DNA of 64,000 bases. Source: Stutzerimonas stutzeri (GTDB lineage: Bacteria; Pseudomonadota; Gammaproteobacteria; Pseudomonadales; Pseudomonadaceae). Of the stretch, positions 47,181 through 55,750 are shown one piece after another (within the stretch, counting starts at the first letter, position 1; each line of letters opens with the position of its first letter). A model generated the notes under the pieces. That model made no database searches. It had not been told where the DNA came from and worked only from the letters and a program-made list of their open reading frames with translations. The position numbers and the translations under genes were made by a program. Location: assembly GCF_024448715.1 (NCBI RefSeq), contig NZ_JAMOHZ010000003.1, positions 124,001 to 188,000 on the forward strand, in the 5' to 3' direction.

Positions 47181-48120
47181 GATGATGGACTGGACTGACA
47201 GGCACTGCCGTTTCTTTCTCAGGCAGCTATCCCGGCATGCCTTGCTCTATACCGAGATGGTTACGACTGGCGCGCTGATCAATGGCGATGCCGAGCGTTT
47301 TCTGCGTCATGACGAGACGGAATATCCCCTCGCCTTGCAGCTCGGTGGCAGCGTGCCGGCGGATCTCGCAGCGTGTGCGAAGATGGCCGAAGACGCCGGC
47401 TACGACGAGGTTAACCTCAACGTCGGCTGTCCCAGCGACCGGGTGCAGAACAACCTGATCGGCGCGTGCCTCATGGGTCATCCGGCACTGGTTGCCGACT
47501 GCGTGAAAGCGATGCGCGATGCTGTAGAGGTCGATGTAACAGTCAAACACCGTATCGGCATCAACGGGCGCGACAGTTATGCCGAGCTGTGCGATTTCGT
47601 CGGCCAGGTGCGTGAAGCGGGCTGTCGGAGCTTTACCGTGCATGCACGCATCGCCATTCTCGAAGGATTGTCGCCGAAGGAAAACCGTGAGGTTCCACCG
47701 CTGCGTTATGACGTCGCTGCCAAGCTCAAGGAGGATTTTCCGGATCTGGAGATCATTCTCAACGGCGGCATCAAAACCCTGGATGAATGCGAAACGCACT
47801 TGGAGCACTTTGATGGTGTGATGCTCGGACGCGAGGCGTATCACAACCCCTACCTCCTCGCGCAGGTGGATGCCAGACTGTTCGGCAACAACGAGCCGGT
47901 CATCAGCCGCGCCGATGCGTTAAGACGGATGCGTCCGTATATTCAACGGCATCTGGATGCCGGCGGTTCGATGCATCACATCACTCGCCACGTATTGGGG
48001 CTGGGGCAAGGCTTTCCCGGTGCGCGACGTTTTCGCCAATTGCTTTCCGTCGACATTCACAAGACCAAGGATCCTCTGGCGCTTCTAGACCAGGCGACTA
48101 GCTTGCTCGAAGGCCGCTGA
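47116..48120 (+). CDS. dusA: tRNA-dihydrouridine synthase A
   Basis: The 334-residue flavoprotein reduces uridines 20/20a in tRNA. From RRFSVAPMMDWTDRHCR on it is a standard DusA: NLNVGCPSDRVQNNLIGACL (active Cys), VTVKHRIGI, SFTVHARIAILEGLSPKENR and a final HITRHVLGLGQGFPGARR. The first 15 residues (MKYLSNPATARPAVD) precede the conserved core and may be supplied by the integrated prophage. The ATG at 47116 has no good ribosome binding site and lies only four bases after a TATAAT, so it may be leaderless or start elsewhere. Confidence 0.95.
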   Translation: MKYLSNPATARPAVDRRFSVAPMMDWTDRHCRFFLRQLSRHALLYTEMVTTGALINGDAERFLRHDETEYPLALQLGGSVPADLAACAKMAEDAGYDEVNLNVGCPSDRVQNNLIGACLMGHPALVADCVKAMRDAVEVDVTVKHRIGINGRDSYAELCDFVGQVREAGCRSFTVHARIAILEGLSPKENREVPPLRYDVAAKLKEDFPDLEIILNGGIKTLDECETHLEHFDGVMLGREAYHNPYLLAQVDARLFGNNEPVISRADALRRMRPYIQRHLDAGGSMHHITRHVLGLGQGFPGARRFRQLLSVDIHKTKDPLALLDQATSLLEGR

Positions 48121-48248
48121 TAACTTGCAACCAAGGAACACTCGGGATCATTTTCAATCCAACTGCTGTCCCGCCCGGCCGCCCGCTCGTTGAGCGGTTC
48201 GGTCGCCTAGGGTTAAGGTCATGCCAACTCAGAGGATGAAGCGCACCC

Positions 48249-49175
48249 ATGACGTCTAAACTGGAACAACTCAAGCAATTCACCACCGTCGTCGCCGATA
48301 CTGGCGACCTCGATGCCATCGCCCGTCTGCAGCCGGTCGACGCCACCACCAATCCGTCGCTACTGCTCAAGGCCGCTGCCCTGCCCCGTTACGCCGAACA
48401 TCTGCAAGCAGCGATGTCTCGTTGTGCTGGCGACATCGGCCTAGGTTGCGACCTGTTTGCCGTCGCGGTCGGCCAGGAGGTGCTCAAGCTGATTCCTGGA
48501 CGAATTTCTACTGAAGTCGACGCACGACTTTCGTTCGATTCCCAGGCGATGGTGCAGCGCGGCGAACGCCTGATCGGCCTATATGAGCAGGCTGGCGTAT
48601 CCCGAGATCGGGTTTTGATCAAACTGGCTTCAACCTGGGAGGGTATTCGTGCCGCCGAGCAGCTGGAAAAGTCAGGCATCCAGACCAACCTGACGCTGCT
48701 GTTCTCCTTCACCCAGGCAGTAGCCTGCGCCGAAGCTGGCGTGTTCCTCATCTCGCCGTTCGTAGGTCGTATTTACGATTGGTACAAGAAACATGAAGGC
48801 CGCGATTACATCGGCGATGAAGATCCGGGCGTACAGTCGGTCAGCCGCATCTATGACTATTACAAGGCGCACGGTTACAAAACGGTGGTGATGGGCGCGA
48901 GTTTCCGCAATTCGGGGCAGATCGAAGCGCTGGCAGGCTGCGATCGTCTGACGATCAGTCCCGAATTACTCGGGCAGTTAGCGCAGGAAGAAGGCCCTCT
49001 GGAACGTAAGCTGTCGCCAGGCCGTCCATCCGAGGCGCGCATTGCAATGGATGAAGGCAGCTTCCGCTGGGGGCTGAATGAAGATCCAATGGCGACCGAG
49101 AAACTGGCCGAGGGTATCCGTCAGTTCGCTCGTGATCAGGAAAAGCTCGAGGCTCTGCTCGAGGCCAAACGCTAA
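48249..49175 (+). CDS. tal: Transaldolase
   Basis: The 308-residue enzyme transfers a dihydroxyacetone unit between sugar phosphates in the non-oxidative pentose phosphate pathway. TalB-type features include [15 protein letters not shown], the Schiff-base lysine in [12 protein letters not shown] and [31 protein letters not shown] lies before the ATG. It follows dusA as in other pseudomonads and ends two bases from the convergent rssC-like gene. Confidence 0.97.
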   Translation: MTSKLEQLKQFTTVVADTGDLDAIARLQPVDATTNPSLLLKAAALPRYAEHLQAAMSRCAGDIGLGCDLFAVAVGQEVLKLIPGRISTEVDARLSFDSQAMVQRGERLIGLYEQAGVSRDRVLIKLASTWEGIRAAEQLEKSGIQTNLTLLFSFTQAVACAEAGVFLISPFVGRIYDWYKKHEGRDYIGDEDPGVQSVSRIYDYYKAHGYKTVVMGASFRNSGQIEALAGCDRLTISPELLGQLAQEEGPLERKLSPGRPSEARIAMDEGSFRWGLNEDPMATEKLAEGIRQFARDQEKLEALLEAKR

Positions 49176-49176
49176 A

Positions 49177-49659
49177 TCAGGAGCGTTCCAGCGCAGTCAC
49201 GAGGTCGCGAAAAGCCTCGCGGTTGGATTCATTGAGGCTCATCAGGATACGGTGAGCCTCAAGCACCTTGTTTTTTACAATCTCTTCCGACTGATCCTGG
49301 CTGGGCAGGTCCGCCAATTGCTCGGGCGACGGTAACGGCTGGTCGACGATATTGAAGACCTGATCGAAACCCATCGACTGCAGCAAGCGGGTGATGTCCG
49401 CGTGGGTGGTGACCAGGGTCGGTAGCAGGCCGACCTTCTGCCGAGAGAGAATCGATAGCTTGGCTAGCAGGCCGAGTGTCGTGCTGTCGATGCTACGGCT
49501 TTCGGTGAGGTCGATAACGATTGATGAGAAATTCAGCGATGAGAAAATTTTCTCGATTGTCGCGTCCAACGCCGAGCAAAGCGTCAGCCTGATTTCGCCG
49601 ACGAACTTGAGAACGAAAGTGCCGTCCTGCTCGGCGAACTGGATTTTACCTGTGCTCAT
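49177..49659 (-). CDS. rssC: STAS-domain anti-anti-sigma factor (RssC/HsbA-like)
   Basis: The 160-residue protein has a STAS domain (residues 1-100) with the phosphoserine region DLTESRSIDSTTLGLLAKLS; Ser56 is the likely switch. A C-terminal extension of 50 residues is typical for this Pseudomonas group. It would bind an anti-sigma factor when unphosphorylated. The upstream gene encodes the phosphatase-containing response regulator likely to act on it; the two overlap by four bases. Confidence 0.85.
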   Translation of the reverse strand: MSTGKIQFAEQDGTFVLKFVGEIRLTLCSALDATIEKIFSSLNFSSIVIDLTESRSIDSTTLGLLAKLSILSRQKVGLLPTLVTTHADITRLLQSMGFDQVFNIVDQPLPSPEQLADLPSQDQSEEIVKNKVLEAHRILMSLNESNREAFRDLVTALERS

Positions 49660-50840
49660 GCAAGGTTCCTGCTCAATACCAGCAACGCGATGTCATCGGG
49701 CATATCCTCCAGATCGGCCAAGCCAAACACCCGCCGAAGTCCATCCAACGTACCGCCTGCTTCAAGAATCAGCCCAGGCAGCCCTGCCTCCTTATCTTTG
49801 AGCGCCTCCCCCGGCAAAAGGTCCAAAATGCCATCCGATAGCAGGGTCAGGCTGAAACAACCCGGTAGCTCGATCTCATAGTTATCGTAGGTCGCTTCAA
49901 CGAACAGGCCAACCGGCAATCCCCGTCCTTCCAGATAGCTCGCGGTATCACCGGTGTACAGCACCGGCATCGGCAGATGGCCACCGATGCTGTAATGCAG
50001 CACGTTGCGCTCCTGATCGATCACCCCGCCAAGCATGGTGACGTGCTTGCCAAGCTTGCAGTTGATCAACCCGCGATTGATGTGATCGAGCACCTCGGAC
50101 GGTTTGAATTCACGTAGCGTCCTGCCCCGACGAGACTCGTACAGAAGCCTCGTGGTCATGAATTTCAGCAGGACCGTAACGAATGCCGACGAGGCGCCGT
50201 GGCCCGAAACATCGGCCAGATAGAAGCCAATGCGATGCTCGTCCACCCGAAAATAATCGACGAAATCGCCGGAGAGATAGAGAGATGGAATGATCTGGTG
50301 GGCGAACTGGAAATCATCGAGGCTGCAAGGAGTGACCGGCAACATGTTCATTTGAACCTGCCGACCGGCATCCTGATCTTCCTGCAATAAATGCAGGCTG
50401 GCTTGAAGATCGCGGTTGGCCGTTTCTAGTTGCTCGCGATAGCGTCGGTTTTCCAGACGCAGCCGTGAACGATCCAGCGCGCGACGAACCGCATGTTCGA
50501 GCATCGCCAGATCTTCGAGGGGTTTGATCAGGTAGTCGGCCGCGCCGAGTCGCAGCGCTTCGACAGCATCGCTCATGACGCCGGCGCCGGACACTACAAT
50601 GACGGGAAGGTCGGCCTGACGTTCACTAATCAGCCGGATCAGCTCCAGGCCATCCATCTGCGGCATGCGCAGATCGCAAATCACCAGATCCGGGTGCTCG
50701 GCGTCAAACAGCTCCATGCCCAGCGGCCCGTTGGGTGCTTGCAAAACTTTGAAACCACTGTCATCCAGATAGGCGGCCAGACTGGCTCGTACCACATCGT
50801 CGTCATCTATGATCAGTAGCGTCGCGCTTGGGTTGTGCAT
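49656..50840 (-). CDS. rssB: Response regulator with PP2C phosphatase domain (RssB-like)
   Basis: The 394-residue protein starts MHNPSATLLIIDDDDVVRAS (TAGGAAC before the ATG). Residues 1-125 form a receiver domain with phosphoacceptor Asp56 (LVICDLRMP) and Lys in YLIKPLED. A helical linker leads to a PP2C/RsbU-type phosphatase (SGDFVDYFRVDEHRIGFYLA, DVSGHGASSAFVTVLL, PDDIALLVL). It would dephosphorylate the STAS partner in response to an unknown sensor kinase, influencing sigma factor activity such as RpoS. Confidence 0.9.
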   Translation of the reverse strand: MHNPSATLLIIDDDDVVRASLAAYLDDSGFKVLQAPNGPLGMELFDAEHPDLVICDLRMPQMDGLELIRLISERQADLPVIVVSGAGVMSDAVEALRLGAADYLIKPLEDLAMLEHAVRRALDRSRLRLENRRYREQLETANRDLQASLHLLQEDQDAGRQVQMNMLPVTPCSLDDFQFAHQIIPSLYLSGDFVDYFRVDEHRIGFYLADVSGHGASSAFVTVLLKFMTTRLLYESRRGRTLREFKPSEVLDHINRGLINCKLGKHVTMLGGVIDQERNVLHYSIGGHLPMPVLYTGDTASYLEGRGLPVGLFVEATYDNYEIELPGCFSLTLLSDGILDLLPGEALKDKEAGLPGLILEAGGTLDGLRRVFGLADLEDMPDDIALLVLSRNLA

Positions 50841-51045
50841 GTTCCTACCAGGCGGTATCGCCAGGATGATTGGCGAAAGCATCGGCCCCGCGCGAGCGCT
50901 GGGCATGGGATCTTTTCAAGGCGCAGACGGTACTCCCATACGACATCTGTTTCAAGCCAGGCGCCGCCGCTCCGCCTGTGCTTTACAGGCTCAATCAACG
51001 GGCGTTATAAGAACTGGCGAAACCAAAACGTGAAGGACAAAAATA

Positions 51046-51345
51046 ATGACCCAGGGTGATCGGGACTACAGCGAAAAACGCGACTTCATCCGTATGCAGA
51101 TCGAGACGGCAATTAGCCTTATGCAGGGCGATCAGAGCTACGATGCGGTCTGTCTGGACCTCTCAAGCACAGGCATGCAGGTGATCGCCGCGACCAGCTT
51201 GCAGATGGGGGACAAGGTCCGAGTATATATCCCTTCCGAGCACAACGAACTGAAGGGACTGAACGCTGAAACCGAAGTCGTGCGGGTCGGCTCGCATGAC
51301 GATGGCCGGCAAAGTCTCGGCCTGGCGATCCTGTCGATGAGCTAA
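51046..51345 (+). CDS. PilZ domain protein
   Basis: The 99-residue protein is a single PilZ domain with the c-di-GMP-binding residues: EKRDFIRMQ (RxxxR) and LDLSSTGMQV (D-x-S-x-x-G). It probably senses cyclic di-GMP and acts on an unknown partner. It diverges from the rssB-like gene and converges on mlaA. Confidence 0.92.
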   Translation: MTQGDRDYSEKRDFIRMQIETAISLMQGDQSYDAVCLDLSSTGMQVIAATSLQMGDKVRVYIPSEHNELKGLNAETEVVRVGSHDDGRQSLGLAILSMS

Positions 51346-51381
51346 TGAACACTCCGCGCCGAGGCGTTTTTGAGTCGTGCC

Positions 51382-51421
51382 CCGCCCCCAAAGCGCTGGT
51401 GAACCAGTCGTTTGGGGGCGG
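51382..51421. terminator. Hairpin between convergent pilZ and mlaA genes
   Basis: CCGCCCCCAAA and TTTGGGGGCGG form an 11-bp perfect stem around an 18-base loop. No T-run follows on either strand, so it may be a bidirectional roadblock or mRNA-end stabiliser rather than a classical terminator. Confidence 0.45.
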
Positions 51422-51429
51422 CGTGTCGA

Positions 51430-52131
51430 TCAGAAGTCGTCTTCGACCTGACCGTCCTGCGTGCGGAACTCGCGGTTTTGCAGATAGGCGTTGCGGACAA
51501 AGATGTACTTGTCTCCAGTAATCATCTTCTCGGCCGAGAGTAGGCCTGCTCGCAAATCGACCACGTTCACCGCTCGCGTCACGTTGCGGGTCGGCACGTG
51601 ATCTATGTAGGGGTAAGGCTGCAGGAACGAATCAGGCACACGTCCCGTCGCGTCGCGTACGGTGCTAGGCCCTAGCAGCGGTAACACGACGTAGGGGCCG
51701 CTGCCCAGCCCCCAGGCGCCAAGCGTCTGGCCGAAGTCCTCGTCGTTTTTTTGCAGGCCCATACGGGTGGCTACGTCGAAGAAGCCCAGCACGCCAAAGG
51801 TGCTGTTGAACAAGATGCGACTGGTGTCGATGCCAGCGTCGCGGATCTTGCCCTGCAGCAGGTCGTTGGTCAGCACCACGACGTCACCCAGATTGCTGAA
51901 TACGTTGCCGATGCCGTCTTCGACGAAGTTCGGGGTTACTTTCTGGTAACCCTGAGCCAGCGGCTTGAGGGTGTAGGTGTCTAGCTTGTCGTTGAAACGA
52001 AACACCACGCGGTTGACGCCTTCCCACGGATCTTCCTCGGCAGCCTGCAACGACGATGCACCAAGCACCGCCAGCGCTGCAACGAGCGTGACCTTGAAAT
52101 ATCCGATCCAATCCTTGCTGATCACTTGCAT
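51430..52131 (-). CDS. mlaA: MlaA/VacJ family outer-membrane lipid asymmetry protein
   Basis: The 233-residue protein has a signal peptide (TLVAALAVLGASSLQA) and the MlaA core: EEDPWEGVNRVVFRFNDKLD, NFVEDGIGNVFSNLGDVVVL, LLNSTFG-like LFNSTFGVLGFFDVATRMG, and GPYVVLPLLGPSTVRDATGR. It extracts misplaced phospholipids from the outer leaflet and passes them to MlaC. There is no lipobox Cys, unlike E. coli MlaA, so membrane attachment must depend on the fold or a porin. The start at 52131 was chosen for its signal peptide. Confidence 0.92.
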   Translation of the reverse strand: MQVISKDWIGYFKVTLVAALAVLGASSLQAAEEDPWEGVNRVVFRFNDKLDTYTLKPLAQGYQKVTPNFVEDGIGNVFSNLGDVVVLTNDLLQGKIRDAGIDTSRILFNSTFGVLGFFDVATRMGLQKNDEDFGQTLGAWGLGSGPYVVLPLLGPSTVRDATGRVPDSFLQPYPYIDHVPTRNVTRAVNVVDLRAGLLSAEKMITGDKYIFVRNAYLQNREFRTQDGQVEDDF

Positions 52132-52354
52132 CGCTGCCTTCCCCTTATTCGAATGGTGGCGTCTGCCCATCAAAGCGCAGCAGTATAAATCCATTCCGAA
52201 GGTTTCCGGCAGCCGGCAGATACGCGGACCGACCGTCGACGAACTTCATTGCCCCTCGCCCCCTCAAAGAAAAGACAGGCCCCAACCGCTGGTCTACCCT
52301 TCTTCCATCAAAAGCTGGGGAATAATCGCCCCGAAACCACCAGAGGGAAGCAAT

Positions 52355-52621
52355 ATGCCGGAACATGATTTGCAGTCGCAGCTTCTAGAGTTGCGTAGTC
52401 AACTGGCCCAGGACGCACCACTGACAGAAGAGGAACGTGCGTCGCTGCAAGCGATTGCCCAGGACATTGAGCTGCGCCTGGCGAACCAGGGCGTAGTAGA
52501 CCAGAACGATTCGCTGGTCGATGGCGTCAACCTGGCGGTAGAGCGCTTCGAGGTCAGCCACCCCAATACCGCCATGACGCTGCGCAACATCATGCAAACA
52601 CTGGCGAATATGGGGATATAA
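52355..52621 (+). CDS. DUF4404 family protein
   Basis: The 88-residue protein (MPEHDLQSQLLELRSQLAQD) is largely helical and ends with ERFEVSHPNTAMTLRNIMQT, matching DUF4404 proteins of pseudomonads. AGAGGGAAG lies upstream of the ATG. Function unknown; the family is conserved near mlaA and queF. Confidence 0.85.
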   Translation: MPEHDLQSQLLELRSQLAQDAPLTEEERASLQAIAQDIELRLANQGVVDQNDSLVDGVNLAVERFEVSHPNTAMTLRNIMQTLANMGI

Positions 52622-52681
52622 GCACGAAAGCCGGACGGGAATGGCGCAAGGCCTATTGCGATCGTCTCGCCTCCCGTTTGA

Positions 52682-53512
52682 TTACTGCCTCACGAGCCGC
52701 CCATTGCTTGGCGACATAGCCTCGCTGCTACGGTAAGGGTTGATGTCCAGTCCGCCGCGTCGTACATAACGCGCGTAAACGCTCAACCGCTCCGGCTTCA
52801 GCAGACGCTGAAGATCAAGAAAGATGCGCTCCACGCACTGCTCATGGAAATCCGCGTGCTGACGGAAACTCACCAGATAAGCAAGCAGACTCGCCGGTTC
52901 TAGCGCTGCGCCGCGATAATCGACCACAACTGTGCCCCAATCCGGTTGCCCGGTGACTGGGCAATTGGATTTGAGCAGATGGCTATGCAGACACTCCTCA
53001 ATCTGACGCTCGGCATCGCAGCGCAACAGATCGGTTCTTGGCGAGTCGTAGTGATCCATCGCTACATCCAGCTCATCGATGCACCGTCCAGGTAGCCGCG
53101 CAATCCCTTCTTCCGCAACTTCATCCAGCGTGCGCAGCCGTACCTCGACGGGCTTTCCAGCCGCCGCGGAGAGATCGTTCGTCATCACCGCAACCAAGGC
53201 CTCGCGGCTCTCGAATACTGACTGATTCAGCGAATTGAGATAGAGCTTGAACGACTTGGATTCGATGATATTCGGCGAGTCGGCCGGAATTGCGAATTCA
53301 CCGATGGCAACGACCGGCTTGCCTGATGGCAGCAGCCAGGACAGCTCGTAGCAATTCCAGATATCCACGCCGCGGTATGGCAGCGTGTCGGCTGTCAGTC
53401 CTAGTTCGGCCCATTTGGGCGCGCGCGGTATGGGGAACAGTTGCTCGGGGCTGTAGTTCGCGACATAGGCGCTGGATTTACCCAGCGGCGAGAGTTCGGC
53501 GGGGTGCTGCAT
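52682..53512 (-). CDS. queF: NADPH-dependent 7-cyano-7-deazaguanine reductase
   Basis: The 276-residue enzyme reduces preQ0 to preQ1 in queuosine synthesis. It is the long, two-domain QueF type of proteobacteria: [20 protein letters not shown], the [14 protein letters not shown] motif (82-97) and the active Cys184 in [13 protein letters not shown] with Asp191 after it. The start at 53512 gives the family's usual length. Confidence 0.96.
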   Translation of the reverse strand: MQHPAELSPLGKSSAYVANYSPEQLFPIPRAPKWAELGLTADTLPYRGVDIWNCYELSWLLPSGKPVVAIGEFAIPADSPNIIESKSFKLYLNSLNQSVFESREALVAVMTNDLSAAAGKPVEVRLRTLDEVAEEGIARLPGRCIDELDVAMDHYDSPRTDLLRCDAERQIEECLHSHLLKSNCPVTGQPDWGTVVVDYRGAALEPASLLAYLVSFRQHADFHEQCVERIFLDLQRLLKPERLSVYARYVRRGGLDINPYRSSEAMSPSNGRLVRQ

Positions 53513-53662
53513 GACAGGAACCTGTACGAAAAACGATCGCAAGTGTAGCGGTTCTCGCCAGGTTTATCACCGCGAAGCCAGTCGAAAGGCTGCACATAGC
53601 TGTGAGGCGAAGCAACGATTGCATCGCCCCTTAGCAACTAAACATGACATTAGCCAACGTTG

Positions 53663-54442
53663 CTATTGGCGCATTCCACGGCCACTCTGGAGCAGCCGGA
53701 TACACCACAGATACATCAGCACCGTGGCAACCACCATGAAGGTGATGGCAATACCGATACGGATATCCGACACGCCCAGAATGCCGTAACGGAACGCATT
53801 GACCATGTGCAGGATCGGGTTGGCCAGTGACAACGTCTGCCAGAAAGGTGATAGCAGATTGATCGAATAGAACACGCCGCCCAGATAGGTCAGCGGCGTC
53901 AATACGAAGGTCGGAATGATGGAGATGTCATCGAAATTTTGTGCAAACACTGCATTGATGAAGCCGCCCAGAGCGAAGATTGTCGATGTCAGCATAATCA
54001 CTAGAAGTGTGACGCCGAGATGATGGACCTGCAGATCGGTAAAGAACATCGACAGTAAGGTCACAATCAGCGCAACCGCCAGGCCGCGGGTGATACCGCC
54101 CAGCGCGAAGCCGATCAGAATCACATGCGGCGAGACCGGCGAGACCAGCAATTCCTCGATGGAACGCTGGAACTTGCTGCTGAAAAAGCTGGAGACCACG
54201 TTGCTATATGAGTTGGTGATCACTGACATCATGATCAGCCCGGGCACGATGTACTCCATGTAAGTGAAGCCGCCCATCTCGCCGATTCGCTCGCCGATCA
54301 GATTCCCGAAGATCACGAAGTACAGCACCATGGTGATGGCCGGGGGCAGCAGGGTTTGCGGCCAGATGCGCGTGTAACGACGGATCTCGCGATGAACGAT
54401 GGTTTGCAGGGCAACCAGGTTGGGCCGAAATTCAGCGTTCAT
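53663..54442 (-). CDS. ABC-2 type transporter permease (YadH-like)
   Basis: The 259-residue protein has six hydrophobic segments and the ABC-2 signature in LVSPVSPHVILIGFALGGIT. It resembles the YadH/multidrug-lipid exporter permeases. It overlaps the ATPase gene by four bases, so the two form one exporter. The substrate is unknown. Confidence 0.92.
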   Translation of the reverse strand: MNAEFRPNLVALQTIVHREIRRYTRIWPQTLLPPAITMVLYFVIFGNLIGERIGEMGGFTYMEYIVPGLIMMSVITNSYSNVVSSFFSSKFQRSIEELLVSPVSPHVILIGFALGGITRGLAVALIVTLLSMFFTDLQVHHLGVTLLVIMLTSTIFALGGFINAVFAQNFDDISIIPTFVLTPLTYLGGVFYSINLLSPFWQTLSLANPILHMVNAFRYGILGVSDIRIGIAITFMVVATVLMYLWCIRLLQSGRGMRQ

Positions 54443-55371
54443 TTGGCCACCTTGGGCAAATTGTTTTCCACCATCGACACGAATAGTTCCTCCAGCCGAT
54501 TGGTCTTGTTACGCAGGCTCAGTACCTCGATGCCTTGCGCCGCCAACAGGCGAAACAGGTCGGTCACGCCCTGGCTCTTGTCTACCTGCACCTCGAGCGT
54601 GTGATGGTCGACCAGCCTCGCCGGATAATTGCCCAGCTCCGGCGGCACCAGCTGCGACTCCTTCAGATCGAGCAGGAAGGTCTCGACATGCAGCTGCTTA
54701 AGAAGCTCGCGCATGCTGGTGTTCTTGACGATCTGGCCGTGGTCGATGATGCCTATGTTGCGACACAACTGCTCGGCCTCCTCCAGGTAGTGCGTCGTGA
54801 GAATGATGGTGATGCCTTCGCGATTAAGTTCGGTGAGGAACGACCACATCGAGCGGCGCAGCTCGATATCCACACCAGCGGTGGGCTCGTCGAGGATCAG
54901 CAGGCGCGGACGATGAATCAGCGCGCGCGCGATCATCAAGCGCCGCTTCATACCGCCGGAGAGCATCCGCGAAGATACGTCGCGCTTGTCCCACAGGCCC
55001 AGCTGGTTGAGGTATTGCTCGGCGCGCTCCTTGGCGACCTTCGACGGAATGCCGTAGTACCCCGCTTGCGTGACGAGAATATCGAAGGCCTTCTCGAACT
55101 GGTTGAAGTTGAATTCCTGCGGCACCACACCCAGGCAACGCTTGAGCTTGCCGGGGTCACGATCAAGGTCATGCCCGAAGACATTCACTGTGCCACCCGA
55201 CTTGTTTACCAGGGTAGAAAGGATGCCGATGGTGGTGGACTTGCCAGCGCCGTTAGGCCCGAGCAACGCAAAGAAGTCGCCTTCGGCCACATCAAGATCG
55301 ATACCCTTGAGGGCCTCGAAGCCATTTCCGTAAATCTTGGTCAACTGCCGAATGGACAGAGCAGTACTCAT
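54439..55371 (-). CDS. ABC transporter ATP-binding protein (YadG-like)
   Basis: The 310-residue protein starts MSTALSIRQLTKIYGNGFEA. Walker A is LLGPNGAGKSTT, signature SRMLSGGMKRRLMIARALIH, Walker B LLILDEPTAGVD and the H-loop TTHYLEEAEQLC. It powers the permease encoded downstream. A C-terminal 70-residue regulatory domain follows. Confidence 0.94.
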   Translation of the reverse strand: MSTALSIRQLTKIYGNGFEALKGIDLDVAEGDFFALLGPNGAGKSTTIGILSTLVNKSGGTVNVFGHDLDRDPGKLKRCLGVVPQEFNFNQFEKAFDILVTQAGYYGIPSKVAKERAEQYLNQLGLWDKRDVSSRMLSGGMKRRLMIARALIHRPRLLILDEPTAGVDIELRRSMWSFLTELNREGITIILTTHYLEEAEQLCRNIGIIDHGQIVKNTSMRELLKQLHVETFLLDLKESQLVPPELGNYPARLVDHHTLEVQVDKSQGVTDLFRLLAAQGIEVLSLRNKTNRLEELFVSMVENNLPKVAK

Positions 55372-55750
55372 AGAAAAATACACACAACGCGGAGAGATTC
55401 AGAATAGATAAGGGCTGCAGCGATCGATTGCAACCACGATGCCCCTTCGACAATACCCAGCCATGCCAAACCTTCCACCGAGATTGGATTTCCCACAGCC
55501 ACTTGCTGATTCTCGGAATAAGCCGAGATGCTCTGCGTCGCTGAATGCAATGGAAAATCCGTTTCGCCGCAACTCCTCTCGCTTCTGATCCGCTCGCTTC
55601 TGTAGTTATCGTCCCACCCCTCGGGTCATTTCAGAACTCATCTTGGCCGGTCCGGTCATTACTTGAAATCAATCGCATCAACCGTTCTTATCCGATTTAC
55701 CCCGAAAGCCTATGCTCAAGTAGGACGCCATTCGCTCACAAGGAAATCTT
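55372..55750. other. Intergenic region between divergent ABC exporter and fadE
   Basis: This 379-bp gap carries promoters for both directions, but I could not pick convincing boxes. AAGGAAATCTT before 55751 is the ribosome binding site of fadE. No RNA gene or repeat is seen. Confidence 0.5.
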
